Assembly: GCF_000196175.1 (NCBI RefSeq)
Contig: NC_005363.1
Location: forward strand, 2,046,001 to 2,110,000
Direction: 5' to 3'
Source of the DNA: Bdellovibrio bacteriovorus HD100
GTDB lineage: Bacteria > Bdellovibrionota > Bdellovibrionia > Bdellovibrionales > Bdellovibrionaceae
DNA length: 64,000 nucleotides
Part shown: piece after piece, positions 1-9,470 of the stretch
How the letters are laid out: every line of letters starts with the position of its first letter
How positions within the stretch are numbered: position 1 is the stretch's first letter
The notes under the pieces: model-generated
Databases searched by the model: none
Seen by the model: the letters and a program-made list of their open reading frames with translations, nothing else
Told to the model about the DNA's origin: nothing
Translations under genes and position numbers: made by a program

Positions 1-1
1 T

Positions 2-184
2 GAATCCAAAGACCACCTGAAGGGTCGCGGCTACAACTGGGACAGCATCAATCGTTTCTGGTCCAAGATCATTTTCAAAGACGAAGTCGCGGACGAAACC
101 AAATGGCTGGAAGAGACCGTGTATTGTGGCCCCTTCGGCGGCATGACCCGCGACATTGCCCTGGTGGATGGGTTTAAAAGTTAG
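2..184 (+). CDS. 3'-5' exonuclease-like protein, C-terminal end (partial)
   Basis: Only the last 60 codons lie in the window, in the frame starting at base 2 and ending with TAG at 182-184. The fragment contains HLKGRGYNWD, then W and K residues, then TKWLEETVY. This resembles the C-terminal extension of DnaQ-type 3'-5' exonucleases, where an 'LKxRGYxW...W' segment is followed by 'E..WL...vy'. The catalytic DEDD residues would lie upstream and cannot be checked. The assignment rests on the tail motif only; a related nuclease accessory domain is equally possible. About 155 bases separate it from the next gene. Confidence 0.45.
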   Translation, partial: ESKDHLKGRGYNWDSINRFWSKIIFKDEVADETKWLEETVYCGPFGGMTRDIALVDGFKS

Positions 185-339
185 CTAGCGCCAAAGATCG
201 CGGGACGAACGTGTGAAACCTTAGCGCAAAGAGCGTACTGTCCGTAAATCCGGAAAAGATCATGACTTTTAACAAGCGTGCAGACCAAAACGATCTTTCC
301 CATACCAGAGTGATAAAATAGTGAAGCTGGGGGCCAGCT

Positions 340-1287
340 ATGGAAAACAACACACTTCAATCTTTGGAGGTCATCAAGGACATCTACAATGTCGATCAGT
401 TGCTTTCCGGTAAAGAGTACATCCGCGAGCTTGTGCACCGACTTGCTTCTGCCCTCGACGTGAAATACGTGATGGTGGGCCATGCCATTGAACCCGAGCG
501 CAAAGCCATCCAGACCGACTTTTTGTGGGCGAATCAGGGATTTGCTGACAATGTCGTCTATAGCCTGGAAGACACCCCTTGCACCCAGGTTCTTTGTGGA
601 ACCCGAGTTGCCTGCTTCACTACGAATGTCCAACAAATGTTCCCGAAAGATCAAATGCTGAGGGATATGAATGTACAGTCCTATCTGGGAGCCCCTTTTT
701 TACACACCGACGGGCGTCTGATTGGCTTGCTGGTCATTATGGACGACAAACCGTTTAAGAACTTGGAGTTACAAACGGCCATCGTCGAATTCTTCGCCGC
801 ACGCATCAGCACCGAATACCGCCGGTTGACCGCAGAGGATTCCTTAAAAAGAATCAACGAAAGTCTTGAGCGACTGGTCAACGAACGAACCAGTGAGCTG
901 CAAAAGGCCTTTGCCTCGTTACAAGCGACCCAAAAACAACTGATCTCCCAGGAAAAGCTTGCGACCATCGGACGAATCACCTTCGGTATAGCCCACGAAC
1001 TGAAAAACCCACTGAACATCATCATCAATGCCTCTGAACTTCTTCTGGATGACGACTTGGATAAAGAATCCCATACGCGCGCAGTTGAAATGATCCAGCA
1101 CCACAGTGTGCGCGCCAGCGAAATCATCACCAACATGCTAAGACAGGCGCGGCAGGACACCAGTCAAGAACCAGAATGGGTTAACTTTTCAGTTCTGGTG
1201 GAGCGGGCATTGGATATGTTCTTGCGCTCGATCACTGACATTGACCTGAAAACCGCACTGGTAAAAAAAAATAAAAATCGAACCTGA
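340..1287 (+). CDS. GAF-domain sensor histidine kinase, N-terminal part (GAF + HisKA)
   Basis: Cytoplasmic sensor kinase half of 315 codons with no membrane segment. Residues about 20-165 look like a GAF sensor domain, followed by a helical linker (about 165-205) and a HisKA dimerisation helix carrying the H-box AHELKNPLN, with phospho-acceptor His219. The frame ends at 1287 just after an A9 run (1263-1271). The missing ATPase domain continues in the +1 frame from base 1289 onward. Removing one A would give a single kinase of about 447 residues. The next two genes follow directly, the last being a receiver protein with a 4-base overlap, so this was or is a kinase-regulator pair. It may be a real frameshift, slippage-controlled, or a sequence error. 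Confidence 0.8.
   Translation: MENNTLQSLEVIKDIYNVDQLLSGKEYIRELVHRLASALDVKYVMVGHAIEPERKAIQTDFLWANQGFADNVVYSLEDTPCTQVLCGTRVACFTTNVQQMFPKDQMLRDMNVQSYLGAPFLHTDGRLIGLLVIMDDKPFKNLELQTAIVEFFAARISTEYRRLTAEDSLKRINESLERLVNERTSELQKAFASLQATQKQLISQEKLATIGRITFGIAHELKNPLNIIINASELLLDDDLDKESHTRAVEMIQHHSVRASEIITNMLRQARQDTSQEPEWVNFSVLVERALDMFLRSITDIDLKTALVKKNKNRT
1263..1271 (+). repeat. A9 homopolymer at the kinase frame break
   Basis: Nine consecutive A residues (GT-A9-T) sit exactly where the kinase reading frame changes from frame 1 to frame 2. With eight A residues the reading would continue as KIKIEPDIQARLVDAP into the ATPase domain without a stop. Such runs are known sites of polymerase slippage during replication or transcription. 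Confidence 0.75.
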
Positions 1288-1303
1288 TATACAGGCACGC
1301 CTT

Positions 1304-1681
1304 GTGGACGCCCCGGCCATGGAAAGGGTCTTTATCAACATTATCGACAACGCCCTATATGCCCTGAATGAAAAATTTCAGAAAAACCGCGCCACCTTTA
1401 TTCCAGAACTGCAAGTCGAGCTTCTGCCAGGCAAGACGTTGTGCCGCCTTTCGGTTCGCGACAATGGCACCGGCATCCCGCAAAACCACCTGCCCAACGT
1501 CTGTGATGAATTTTACACCACAAAACCTCCGGGTGAAGGCACCGGCCTGGGACTTTGGATAGCCAAACAAAATGTTGAAAAAAACCGCGGTTCATTCCGT
1601 ATTCTGAGCAAAGAAAACGAGTTCACCCAAATCACGATAGAGCTTCCCAGCGCCCCCCGCACTGTGGAGGTCAGTTTATGA
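1304..1681 (+). CDS. Sensor histidine kinase, C-terminal ATPase part
   Basis: HATPase_c half of the kinase, in frame +1 relative to the upstream HisKA part. It contains the N-box FINIIDNALYALNE, G1 box DNGTGIP and G2 box GEGTGLGLWIAKQN, so every ATP-binding motif is present. The frame is open from inside the A-rich run. GTG at 1304 is only the first possible start, has no convincing ribosome binding site, and would begin within the domain. It is therefore best read as the displaced second half of the gene starting at 340. The stop overlaps the ATG of the receiver gene (ATGA), indicating translational coupling. Confidence 0.8.
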   Translation: MDAPAMERVFINIIDNALYALNEKFQKNRATFIPELQVELLPGKTLCRLSVRDNGTGIPQNHLPNVCDEFYTTKPPGEGTGLGLWIAKQNVEKNRGSFRILSKENEFTQITIELPSAPRTVEVSL

Positions 1682-2085
1682 ATGCTCCAGCACCTCTGGA
1701 TGTCGTTGTGGTCGATGATGAAAGCAGCGTCGGCGCTTTGTGCGAAATGAAGTTCAGAAAACCGATTGAAAAAGGAAACATTCGCTTTCACTTTTTCGAA
1801 GACGCCCAATCCTGCCTGAACTATCTGGAAAACTCCCAAAGAAATCCGGGCTCCGAAGTTTTATTTACTGACATTAATATGCCGAATGTGTCCGGCTTTG
1901 AACTGCTTACCAAGGTCAAGCAACGGTTCCCGGATATTGATGTCTATATGATGAGCGCCTATGACGACGAACTCAGCATTAGAAAATCCCTCAACCTTGG
2001 AGCGCAGGGCTATATTACGAAGCCTGTAAACTATAAAGAACTCATATCCCGTATCGAAAAAGAATATGGAGTCACCCTGGCTTGA
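1678..2085 (+). CDS. Single-domain response regulator
   Basis: Stand-alone receiver of 135 residues with no output domain. The acidic pocket is Asp13/Asp14, the predicted phospho-acceptor is Asp65 (FTDINMP), and Ser93 and Lys115 (KPVN) complete the conserved site, so it should be phosphorylatable. The ATG overlaps the stop of the kinase gene, which makes that kinase the likely partner. Output is probably by protein-protein contact. The Lon gene begins 52 bases downstream on the same strand and may be co-transcribed. Confidence 0.88.
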   Translation: MNAPAPLDVVVVDDESSVGALCEMKFRKPIEKGNIRFHFFEDAQSCLNYLENSQRNPGSEVLFTDINMPNVSGFELLTKVKQRFPDIDVYMMSAYDDELSIRKSLNLGAQGYITKPVNYKELISRIEKEYGVTLA

Positions 2086-2137
2086 CGTTTTTCAGATCGT
2101 GCTCATCTTAAAGCTAGCCCCCAAATTATGGGGAGAA

Positions 2138-4531
2138 ATGAGGTCACACGTGTCATACGTCTCTGGTTACGTCCCAGTCATTCCTCTGAAGAATTCCGTA
2201 CTGTTTCCTGACATCAGTATGCCTTTAAGAATCGGACGTGAAAAAAGTATAGCCGCTTTACAAAAAGCCCTGCGCGACAATCACTGGGTGATATTGCTGA
2301 CGCAGAAGAACCCCAATGCGTCAGTGGATAAAATAGAAGACCTGTATCAGGTCGGAACTCTGGCGAAAGTCGAATCATTCCGCATGGAGGAAGACGGAAG
2401 TTACAATATTTTCGTAAAAGCCCACCAGCGCGTTCGCCTGATTCACAGCCGGGATTCTGAAGGCCACATCGAAGCTCAAACCGAAGCCCTGGAGGACTCC
2501 GGACGTCTGGATAAAAAGACTGAAGAAGCCCTACTTTCCTCTTTGCGCCAACTCAGCGATGACCTCTTGGACCTTCTGCCCGGGAACACAAGGCAGATCC
2601 GTGAGATGATTGCTGAAATTGAAGATCTGCAGACACTCGTAAACATGTGTGCCGCCTATGCAGACATCAATATATCGGACAAACAGGAAATTCTGGAAAT
2701 TCCACTGTTGAAGGACCGTGCCCTGAAGCTTTTGGACCGCCTGCAGGAATTGAAAGAGCGCCTGAAAATCCAGCGCGGCATCCGCGACAAACTGCAGGAA
2801 AGCTTCCAGCAGAACCAAAAAGAAAGCATTCTGCGGGAACAAATGCGCGTGATCCGTGAAGAACTGGGTGACCACGAAGGCGAGGACCTTTTCGCCAAAT
2901 TCAAAGACAAAATAGACAAAGCAGGAATGCCACCGGAGGCTTTGGAACTTGCCAAGAACCAGTTGCGCCGCCTGGAAACCTCCAACTCGGCGTCACCGGA
3001 ATATCAGATGATACGCACGCATCTGGAACTGATGACAAGCCTTCCCTGGAACCAGTCGTCAGCACAGCAGGACATCGATCTTGAAGCCGCTGAACGCGTG
3101 CTGAATGAGGACCACTATGGTCTGGAGAAAATCAAAAAAAGAATTCTGCAGCATCTGGCAGTCATGAAGCTGCGCAAGTCGCAGCAAGGATCCATTTTGA
3201 TGTTTATCGGACCTCCGGGCGTGGGTAAAACATCTTTAGGAAAAAGTATCGCCCGTGCCTTGGGTAAAAAATATGTTCGTGTGGCCCTGGGAGGCGTGCG
3301 CGATGACGCGGAAATTCGCGGGCATCGTCGCACCTATATCGGTGCCCTGCCAGGACGAATCATAGCCGGAATCAAAAAAGCCGGCGAAAATGATCCGGTC
3401 TTTATTCTGGATGAAATCGACAAACTGACCCGGGGCTTCGGCGGTGATCCGGCCAGTGCGATGCTGGAGGTTCTGGACCCAGAACAAAACAACACGTTCC
3501 AGGATCACTATCTGGACACACCGTTTGACTTGTCGAAGGTCTTCTTCATTGCGACAGCGAACTCGTTGGAGGGCATACCTCTGCCGCTGCTGGATCGCAT
3601 GGAAGTGATAGATCTGAGCGGTTACACCGTCGACGAAAAACGCCAGATCGCACGCAGCCATCTGTGGCCGAAGCAGTTGAAAGAACACGGCTTGGAAGAA
3701 AATCAGCTGCAGATCACCGACCAGGCACTGACCAAACTTCTGACCCACTACACCCGCGAAGCCGGTGTGCGTGATTTACAAAGAAAAATCGCCAGCATCT
3801 GCAAGCACATGAGTCTGAAAATCATCAAATCCGAAGGCCTGCCGCTGCTGGTTGAGGAACAGGATCTGGAGGACATCTTCGGAGCCGAAAGATTCTCGGC
3901 CGATATGATTGGCAGCCTGCTGCCACCTGGAGTGGTGACGGGACTTGCCTGGACACCTGTGGGTGGCGATATTCTGTTTATCGAGTCCGCTCAGATGCCC
4001 GGCAAAGGCAATCTGCTGCTGACTGGTCAACTGGGTGAGGTCATGCAGGAGTCCGCCAAGATTGCGCTGACCCTGCTGAAGTCGCGCCTGCCTCTGCTGG
4101 ATCCGTTACTGGACTTCGCCAAGAAAGACATTCACGTGCACGTCCCTGCCGGAGCTATACCGAAAGACGGGCCTTCCGCCGGAATCACCATGCTGACGTC
4201 AATGGCATCCATGCTGCTGAACAAGCCGGTGGATCCGAAGGTGGCCATGACCGGAGAGATCTCTTTACGAGGCAGTGTCATGCCCGTGGGCGGGATCAAG
4301 GAAAAGGTCATTGCCGCACACCGGGCCGGTGTGCAGGAAATTCTTCTTTGCAAAAGAAACGAAAAAGATCTGAGAGAGATCCCCGAGGACATTCGCAAAG
4401 ACCTGCGCTTCCACTTCGTTGAGGATGTGAATGAGGTTCTGAAGATCACGTTGGGTGTCAATGTGCCCAAATGGGATCAGGTGCAGCTGCCTCCGCCATC
4501 CCCGCTTAGTTCCACAGATGCAGGGACATAA
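2138..4531 (+). CDS. lon: ATP-dependent protease Lon (LonA type)
   Basis: AAA+ serine protease that unfolds and degrades misfolded and regulatory cytosolic proteins. From the chosen ATG the protein has 797 residues, the normal LonA size. It has an N-terminal substrate-binding domain ([14 protein letters not shown]), a coiled-coil region, Walker [10 protein letters not shown] (about 358-366), Walker [10 protein letters not shown], and a C-terminal protease domain with Ser680 in DGPSAG and Lys723 in GGIKEK as the dyad. The frame is open back to 2066, but that would overlap the receiver gene. ATG 2138 has GGGGAG just upstream; GTG 2150 is an alternative. The 3' end overlaps the convergent permease gene by 26 bases. 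Confidence 0.95.
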   Translation: MRSHVSYVSGYVPVIPLKNSVLFPDISMPLRIGREKSIAALQKALRDNHWVILLTQKNPNASVDKIEDLYQVGTLAKVESFRMEEDGSYNIFVKAHQRVRLIHSRDSEGHIEAQTEALEDSGRLDKKTEEALLSSLRQLSDDLLDLLPGNTRQIREMIAEIEDLQTLVNMCAAYADINISDKQEILEIPLLKDRALKLLDRLQELKERLKIQRGIRDKLQESFQQNQKESILREQMRVIREELGDHEGEDLFAKFKDKIDKAGMPPEALELAKNQLRRLETSNSASPEYQMIRTHLELMTSLPWNQSSAQQDIDLEAAERVLNEDHYGLEKIKKRILQHLAVMKLRKSQQGSILMFIGPPGVGKTSLGKSIARALGKKYVRVALGGVRDDAEIRGHRRTYIGALPGRIIAGIKKAGENDPVFILDEIDKLTRGFGGDPASAMLEVLDPEQNNTFQDHYLDTPFDLSKVFFIATANSLEGIPLPLLDRMEVIDLSGYTVDEKRQIARSHLWPKQLKEHGLEENQLQITDQALTKLLTHYTREAGVRDLQRKIASICKHMSLKIIKSEGLPLLVEEQDLEDIFGAERFSADMIGSLLPPGVVTGLAWTPVGGDILFIESAQMPGKGNLLLTGQLGEVMQESAKIALTLLKSRLPLLDPLLDFAKKDIHVHVPAGAIPKDGPSAGITMLTSMASMLLNKPVDPKVAMTGEISLRGSVMPVGGIKEKVIAAHRAGVQEILLCKRNEKDLREIPEDIRKDLRFHFVEDVNEVLKITLGVNVPKWDQVQLPPPSPLSSTDAGT

Positions 4532-6302
4532 AACTGGTAACCACCGCAATCAGGGCCGTGAGCGGAAGACCGATTTTCAGAAAATCGACGAAGCGGTAGT
4601 TCCCCGGCCCCAAGATCAGTAAATTCCCATGGTGCCCGATCGGAGTCAGGAAAGACGCAACGGCTCCGACGGTCACACAAACCACCGCCGCTGTTGGAGA
4701 AACACCGGCGTTTTTTGCAAATACAATCGCAATGGGCGCAATCAGAACGGTGGTTGCAGCGTCGGACAAAATCTGGGTCAACAGGCCGGCTGCCACGAAG
4801 AAGGTCATCATAATAACCCAAGGGTCCCAATGCGCAATCAAACGCGCCAGACTTTCGGCAGACAAGGTGGCCAGACCTGTTTTTTCCATGGCGATCCCCA
4901 AGGGGATGACCCCTGCGATCATCACAAAAATCTTCACTTCGATGGATTCATAAGCCTGGCGCACGGAAAGACATTTACTGAGAACCATCGCCACAGCCCC
5001 CATCATGAACGCAATATGCGGAGGCAGAGTTTCAGTCGCGGCCACCAGGACCGACGTCACCATGATAAGAGCCGCGGTCTTGGCCTTGACCCGTTTTTTA
5101 GGCCGCACATTCATCGGGAACAACATCAGAATCTGACTGTACTTGGCATTGATTTCATCCAACTGATGTTCATGTCCCCAAAGAATGACCAGATCCCCTT
5201 CACGCAGACGCACCTGAGAAAGCTCGTGATACAACCACCCCCCACGACGCCAAAGACCGATTACAATCACCCCCATGGTGCGCACGAAATCGATTTCACC
5301 CACACTTTTCCCGACCAAAGAGGACTGCGGAAGAACCAAAGCCTGCACAATCATGGGTTCGGCCGTTTTGCTGCGCTCGTCTTCGCTGCCGACAATTTCT
5401 TCTCCGTACTTTTTCACCGTTCTTAATGCCAGGCCCATTTTTTCATCCATGGAAGCCAGCTCATCCGGCGAGGTTTTGACCAGGAGCACATCATGCTCCT
5501 GCAGTTGCACTTCCGCTTCCAAGGTTGAAATCCGGGCCCCGTTTCTTTTTAGGCCGACAACCTCAAAGAGCTTTTCTGTTTCTTTCTGAAACTGCGGCAG
5601 GGCCATACCTGCCCAACGTGAGCCCTGGGGGACCACCAGCTCCGTGAATAGCTCATCAATACGAAATTTTTCATCCTGCTGATCTCGCCCCGACGTCTTT
5701 GGCAAAACCCAAAGCAAAAGCAGAATCAACACAAAACCGACCCCAACCAGAACGGCTCCCAAAGGGGTCACGGAAAAGAGGCGCAGTGCGGGTTCGCCAG
5801 AATGTTTTAGCACGTTGTTAGCCAGCAAAAAGGCCGGCGCACCAATCAAGGTCAACGTCGTTCCCAGCGAGGCCGCCGTGGCCATGGGAATCAGCAGCCG
5901 GGACGAAGGCAGGTTTTGCTCACGGCACAGTCGCATCACTATGGGAAGCATCATGGCCGTGACCATTAAATGATGAGTAACCGCAGACAGCGCCGCCACC
6001 GTCGTCATGATTACGAGATTGGCCGTCCACTGATTCTTTCCCGCAACCCGGCTAACAGCATTGCCAATGGCATCGGTAAGGCCTGTAGCCGAAAGACCCG
6101 CTGAAAGGACGAACACGGCAACCACAATCAGGGCTGGCTCGCTGGAAAAGCCGGCAAAGGCGTCTTTGGGATCCAAAATGCGGGTCACCGCCAAAGACAG
6201 GATGATTAAGAGTGCCGTCATATCCACACCCAGCTTTTCACTGACAAATAAATACAGCGCCAAAGCCAGAATGATTAAAAACATGATTTGATGCAAATCC
6301 AT
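4506..6302 (-). CDS. SLC13/DASS-family permease with two TrkA-C (RCK_C) domains
   Basis: Inner-membrane transporter of about 598 residues. Hydrophobic segments at both ends (first half about 1-220, second half about 390-598) flank a soluble insert with two RCK_C-like domains, each recognisable by patterns such as LPQSSLVGKSVGEIDFVRTMGV and VRLREGDLVILWG-type strands. This architecture is known for bacterial SLC13-type anion (dicarboxylate/sulfate) carriers with putative ligand-gating domains. The substrate cannot be deduced. Start chosen at ATG 6302 because the first membrane helix begins at once (MDLHQIMFLIILALAL); the frame extends to 6386, adding a basic tail of 28 residues. Neither start has a strong ribosome binding site. 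Confidence 0.85.
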   Translation of the reverse strand: MDLHQIMFLIILALALYLFVSEKLGVDMTALLIILSLAVTRILDPKDAFAGFSSEPALIVVAVFVLSAGLSATGLTDAIGNAVSRVAGKNQWTANLVIMTTVAALSAVTHHLMVTAMMLPIVMRLCREQNLPSSRLLIPMATAASLGTTLTLIGAPAFLLANNVLKHSGEPALRLFSVTPLGAVLVGVGFVLILLLLWVLPKTSGRDQQDEKFRIDELFTELVVPQGSRWAGMALPQFQKETEKLFEVVGLKRNGARISTLEAEVQLQEHDVLLVKTSPDELASMDEKMGLALRTVKKYGEEIVGSEDERSKTAEPMIVQALVLPQSSLVGKSVGEIDFVRTMGVIVIGLWRRGGWLYHELSQVRLREGDLVILWGHEHQLDEINAKYSQILMLFPMNVRPKKRVKAKTAALIMVTSVLVAATETLPPHIAFMMGAVAMVLSKCLSVRQAYESIEVKIFVMIAGVIPLGIAMEKTGLATLSAESLARLIAHWDPWVIMMTFFVAAGLLTQILSDAATTVLIAPIAIVFAKNAGVSPTAAVVCVTVGAVASFLTPIGHHGNLLILGPGNYRFVDFLKIGLPLTALIAVVTSFMSLHLWN

Positions 6303-6523
6303 CCAGAGATTATGGTCCCGACCCTGGCCAAATCCAAATTTCAACTGGGCAAGGTCACTCTTCCGCCCTTTTCGCAGGTGTCTCATTCTGAGAAACAGAA
6401 ACTTAACACTGTCAGTAATTCATAGACACCTGTTCAGGCACTTCGTCTGAAACTCGATCTGCGCGGCTCTGGGCATTGGCTTCATGCTTGCTTCTGGGTA
6501 TCTGCACAAGGGGGCACTTTAGA

Positions 6524-7189
6524 ATGATGAACACACAAATCTATATCACCGGTACCAACCGCATTCCTGCACAACTGAAAAACGAAAAGAGTTTTGATTG
6601 CACACTGATCGACAACCCTTACTCTTTACGACCGGCACTGCAAAACAGCGACGCCGAAAAGATCATTGTCGTATTTTTGCCGTTTTTGGAGGTCCGGCAC
6701 TTTGACCTGTACAGCTATCTGCAAAAGACCACCCGCAATGTGAAGACCTTCTTTGTGGTGAACGAGCTTTCCAGTTCAATGAAAATCCGCCTGAAGTCCC
6801 GCAATGATTTTGTCGTGTTGTGGAAAACCGAAGAAGCCAATCTGCTGAAAGACATCCAGGCCCACCTCAGCGGTCGCCAGTTGGAACTTCGCCAGGACAA
6901 GCGCGAAATGCAGGAAAGCAGGGCCATGGTCAGCCCTTCCCTGCTGCCCCTGGGAATAGAAAACCGCGGTTTTCAACCCATCATGGGAGGTGCCTTTGAG
7001 AACATTTCGCTTAACGGCTCTTGCCTTAAAATTAAGGCTCCATTCTATACGAAAAAAGACTTTGTCAACCTCACCTACCAAAACAAAGAAGGTGAATATG
7101 TCAGCGTCGAGGGACAGGTCCGCTGGTCGCGGTGGAACGAGACTGAGCAAGCTCAGGAACTGGGCGTTCAATTTCTGACCCAAGCCTGA
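6524..7189 (+). CDS. PilZ-domain protein
   Basis: About 221 residues. The N-terminal half (about 1-130) is not recognised, has no signal peptide, and contains phrases such as EKIIVVFLPFLEVRHFDLY that could form a receiver-like alpha/beta fold. The C-terminal 75 residues look like a PilZ beta-barrel: NISLNG fits the [D/N]xSxxG c-di-GMP motif and is followed by VEGQVRWSRW and LGVQFL. The upstream RxxxR half of the ligand motif is not obvious, only a single Arg in ENRGFQP. Start ATG 6524 follows AGGGGG at about ten bases; longer in-frame starts look non-coding. PilZ proteins are abundant in motile predatory bacteria; the target is unknown. Confidence 0.7.
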   Translation: MMNTQIYITGTNRIPAQLKNEKSFDCTLIDNPYSLRPALQNSDAEKIIVVFLPFLEVRHFDLYSYLQKTTRNVKTFFVVNELSSSMKIRLKSRNDFVVLWKTEEANLLKDIQAHLSGRQLELRQDKREMQESRAMVSPSLLPLGIENRGFQPIMGGAFENISLNGSCLKIKAPFYTKKDFVNLTYQNKEGEYVSVEGQVRWSRWNETEQAQELGVQFLTQA

Positions 7190-7266
7190 CACTGACGCTG
7201 TGCCTTGAAAGCACTGCCTGTTGCCTCCCCCTCTAAACTGTGCGTTGATTGAGAGGTGGAGGCCTT

Positions 7267-7596
7267 ATGAAAACACTGATTCTTGCAGCAATTGCAATTC
7301 TTATGTCACAGTCAGTATTTGCCAAAACCATCCAGGTCACAGGCCGTGGATCGGAGTATTCTTATTGTAATGCCAACAGCGGCAGTTTCTGTTTCAACAG
7401 CATTAAGCAGCGCTCTGAAAATGAAGCCGAACGAGACGCCCGCTGGACTTGCGAGATGACCCATCGCGGACGTTCACTCACCTACACCACTTTCACCAAC
7501 ACTTTCTGCAACCCCAACTATCTGCCACCGCGCCACGATGGAACCTGGATCAGTTGTCGCAGTGATGCACGCATGCAGTGCGAGGTTCAAAACTAA
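7267..7596 (+). CDS. Small Cys-rich exported protein
   Basis: 109 residues starting at ATG 7267 behind GTGGAGG. A typical Sec signal peptide (MKTLILAAIAILMSQSVFA) is followed by a short mature domain with six cysteines, which suggests a disulfide-bonded periplasmic or extracellular protein. I do not recognise the family. It lies one base upstream of the nitroreductase gene, so the two may share a transcript. Confidence 0.7.
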   Translation: MKTLILAAIAILMSQSVFAKTIQVTGRGSEYSYCNANSGSFCFNSIKQRSENEAERDARWTCEMTHRGRSLTYTTFTNTFCNPNYLPPRHDGTWISCRSDARMQCEVQN

Positions 7597-7597
7597 A

Positions 7598-8365
7598 ATG
7601 TCCGACAACATTTTCAGCAAAGCTCCTGACATTTTGTATTCCGAACCCGCGGTGGAATGTGACTTTGGTGAATTCACCAAAGTCATCGAAAGCCGACGTT
7701 CTGTGCGCCACTATACCAATGAACCGATTCCCGACGCTGTCGTCGAAGAATGCCTGCGCCTGGGGTTGCTGGCGCCGAACTCATCCAACCTGCAACCGTG
7801 GGAGTTCTACTGGGTAAAAAGCCCGGACAAACTTCAGCGTTTGAAAGAGTATTGTCTGAACCAGCCCGCCGCCCGCACGGCTCCAACTTTGATTGTCTGC
7901 GTAGCCCGTCCGGATCTGTGGCAGCGCGGTCAGAAGATCAACCAGATTTATTTTTCCAACCGACAGGACACACCAAAGAGTGTTCATGCCTACTATAACA
8001 AACTGGTGCCTTTTGTTTACGGCAATGGTCCCCTGAACATACTGGCCCCGTTTAAAAGCCTGGCGGTTTTTTTCCTGGGGATGTTTCGTGTGATCCCGCG
8101 CGGCCCTTTCGGTCGCAGCGGAAATCTTTTGTGGGCGACAAAAACCACCGCTTTGGCCTGTGAAAACCTGATGCTGGCTTTCCGCGCGGCCGGATATGAC
8201 AGTTGTCCGATGGAGGGTTTTGACGAGGTCCGGGTAAAAAAACTGCTGAATCTGCCTTCGGGCGCCGCTGTCACAATGATCATCAGTGCCGGAAAAAGAT
8301 CAGAAAAAGGCATCTATGCCGAACGCATTCGCGGCAGCCAGGATTTATTTATCAAGAAAGTGTAG
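7598..8365 (+). CDS. Nitroreductase-family flavoprotein
   Basis: FMN-dependent NAD(P)H oxidoreductase of the nitroreductase superfamily, 255 residues. The N-terminal motif VIESRRSVRHYTNEPIP and LLAPNSSNLQPWEFYWV are the usual phosphate- and FMN-binding segments. The C-terminal part (ALACENLMLAFRAAGYDSCPMEGFD) matches the second flavin-contact region. A roughly 40-residue insertion around residues 120-170 is longer than in minimal family members. ATG 7598 follows the previous stop at once; the frame extends upstream inside that gene but without a signal. The physiological substrate is not predictable. Confidence 0.87.
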   Translation: MSDNIFSKAPDILYSEPAVECDFGEFTKVIESRRSVRHYTNEPIPDAVVEECLRLGLLAPNSSNLQPWEFYWVKSPDKLQRLKEYCLNQPAARTAPTLIVCVARPDLWQRGQKINQIYFSNRQDTPKSVHAYYNKLVPFVYGNGPLNILAPFKSLAVFFLGMFRVIPRGPFGRSGNLLWATKTTALACENLMLAFRAAGYDSCPMEGFDEVRVKKLLNLPSGAAVTMIISAGKRSEKGIYAERIRGSQDLFIKKV

Positions 8366-8371
8366 GACGTC

Positions 8372-9409
8372 ATGCTGAATTCCTTTAAAGACAAACCCCA
8401 AGCTGTGCACTGGTTCTTTCTGATTCTGCTGTTGGCAGCGTTTCTATTCATCAACATTCCATTTTTAATGCCACTGACCCTGGCGGGGGTTTTTGCGCTG
8501 GGCCTGAATGACTGGATTGAAAAACTAAGCGCCAAAGGACGCCTGGGAAGAAAATCTTGGTCGCTGATTTTCATGCTGCTGGGAATGTGCTTGTTCCTTA
8601 TCCCACTGTCTTTGGCCATTTACCGCATCGTGGTCTATGCCAGCCAGCCCAAGAACATCGAAACGGACCAGATCTTATCCCAGGCCCACAATCTGAAAAA
8701 TTATGCGATAAACATGCTGCAAAAGCTTTCAGACTTTACCGGCACCGATCTGGCCGGACCTGCCCGTGAAGTGATGGAAAATGTTCTGCACAAAATCGGA
8801 AGCGGAGCTATTGAGTATTCCACACAGTTTCTGGGACAGCTTCCAGTCATTTTACTCATGATTTTTGTGTTCCTCATTTCAATGACTGTGATGCTGATGA
8901 AAGCACCTGGCATCAAGGAATTCACCCTGCGCTATAGCCCACTGAAAGCAGACACCACGGAAAAGCTGATCGTGATCACCAAAAAAAGCTGCTGGCTGAC
9001 CCTGTTTTCAACTTTGGTGATTGGCCTGATTCAGGCAAGCCTTATTGGCGCCGGCAGTTTGATCTTTGGCGAGGGTGATTTCTGGCTGGTTCTGACAGTC
9101 ACATTCTTTGTGTCTTTCATCCCCGTGATTGGTGCCGCACCGGTGGGTTATCTGCTGTGTGTGCTGGCCTTTATTGGTGATCGCACTGGAGCGGCCATTG
9201 GTCTTTTCATCGTCGCAACCATTGCCGGCAGCATCGACAATATCCTGAAGCCATTTTTCATCGGTGGTGATCAGGACATTTCGCCGGTCATTGGTTTTAC
9301 CTGCGTGGTGGGCGCCATCATCATGATGGGTCTTCCGGGGTTGCTCATTGGCCCTGTAGTCATGAATCTTTTTGTCGGCATTTCACCGATCCTGCTGAAA
9401 GAAACTTAG
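8372..9409 (+). CDS. AI-2E family (PerM/YdiK-type) membrane permease
   Basis: Polytopic inner-membrane protein of 345 residues with helix pairs at about 10-45, 65-90, 145-170 and four to five helices after 205. The C-terminal segments SFIPVIGAAPVGYLLCVLAF and GSIDNILKPFFIGG are the conserved core of the AI-2E transporter (UPF0118) family. Members export autoinducer-2 in some species or act as Na+(Li+)/H+ antiporters in others, so the substrate is open. It starts six bases after the nitroreductase stop and is likely in the same operon. Confidence 0.87.
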   Translation: MLNSFKDKPQAVHWFFLILLLAAFLFINIPFLMPLTLAGVFALGLNDWIEKLSAKGRLGRKSWSLIFMLLGMCLFLIPLSLAIYRIVVYASQPKNIETDQILSQAHNLKNYAINMLQKLSDFTGTDLAGPAREVMENVLHKIGSGAIEYSTQFLGQLPVILLMIFVFLISMTVMLMKAPGIKEFTLRYSPLKADTTEKLIVITKKSCWLTLFSTLVIGLIQASLIGAGSLIFGEGDFWLVLTVTFFVSFIPVIGAAPVGYLLCVLAFIGDRTGAAIGLFIVATIAGSIDNILKPFFIGGDQDISPVIGFTCVVGAIIMMGLPGLLIGPVVMNLFVGISPILLKET

Positions 9410-9429
9410 ACCCCTAAGAGCAGAGCCTG

Positions 9430-9451
9430 GCGGGGACGACGAGCCCCCCGC
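9430..9451. terminator. GC-rich hairpin between convergent genes
   Basis: GCGGGG (9430-9435) pairs with CCCCGC (9446-9451) in the 60-base gap between the convergent permease and fumarase genes. There is no T-run on either side, so it is a weak candidate for a bidirectional terminator. Confidence 0.3.
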
Positions 9452-9470
9452 TGAGCTCCCAGTCTCGCTG

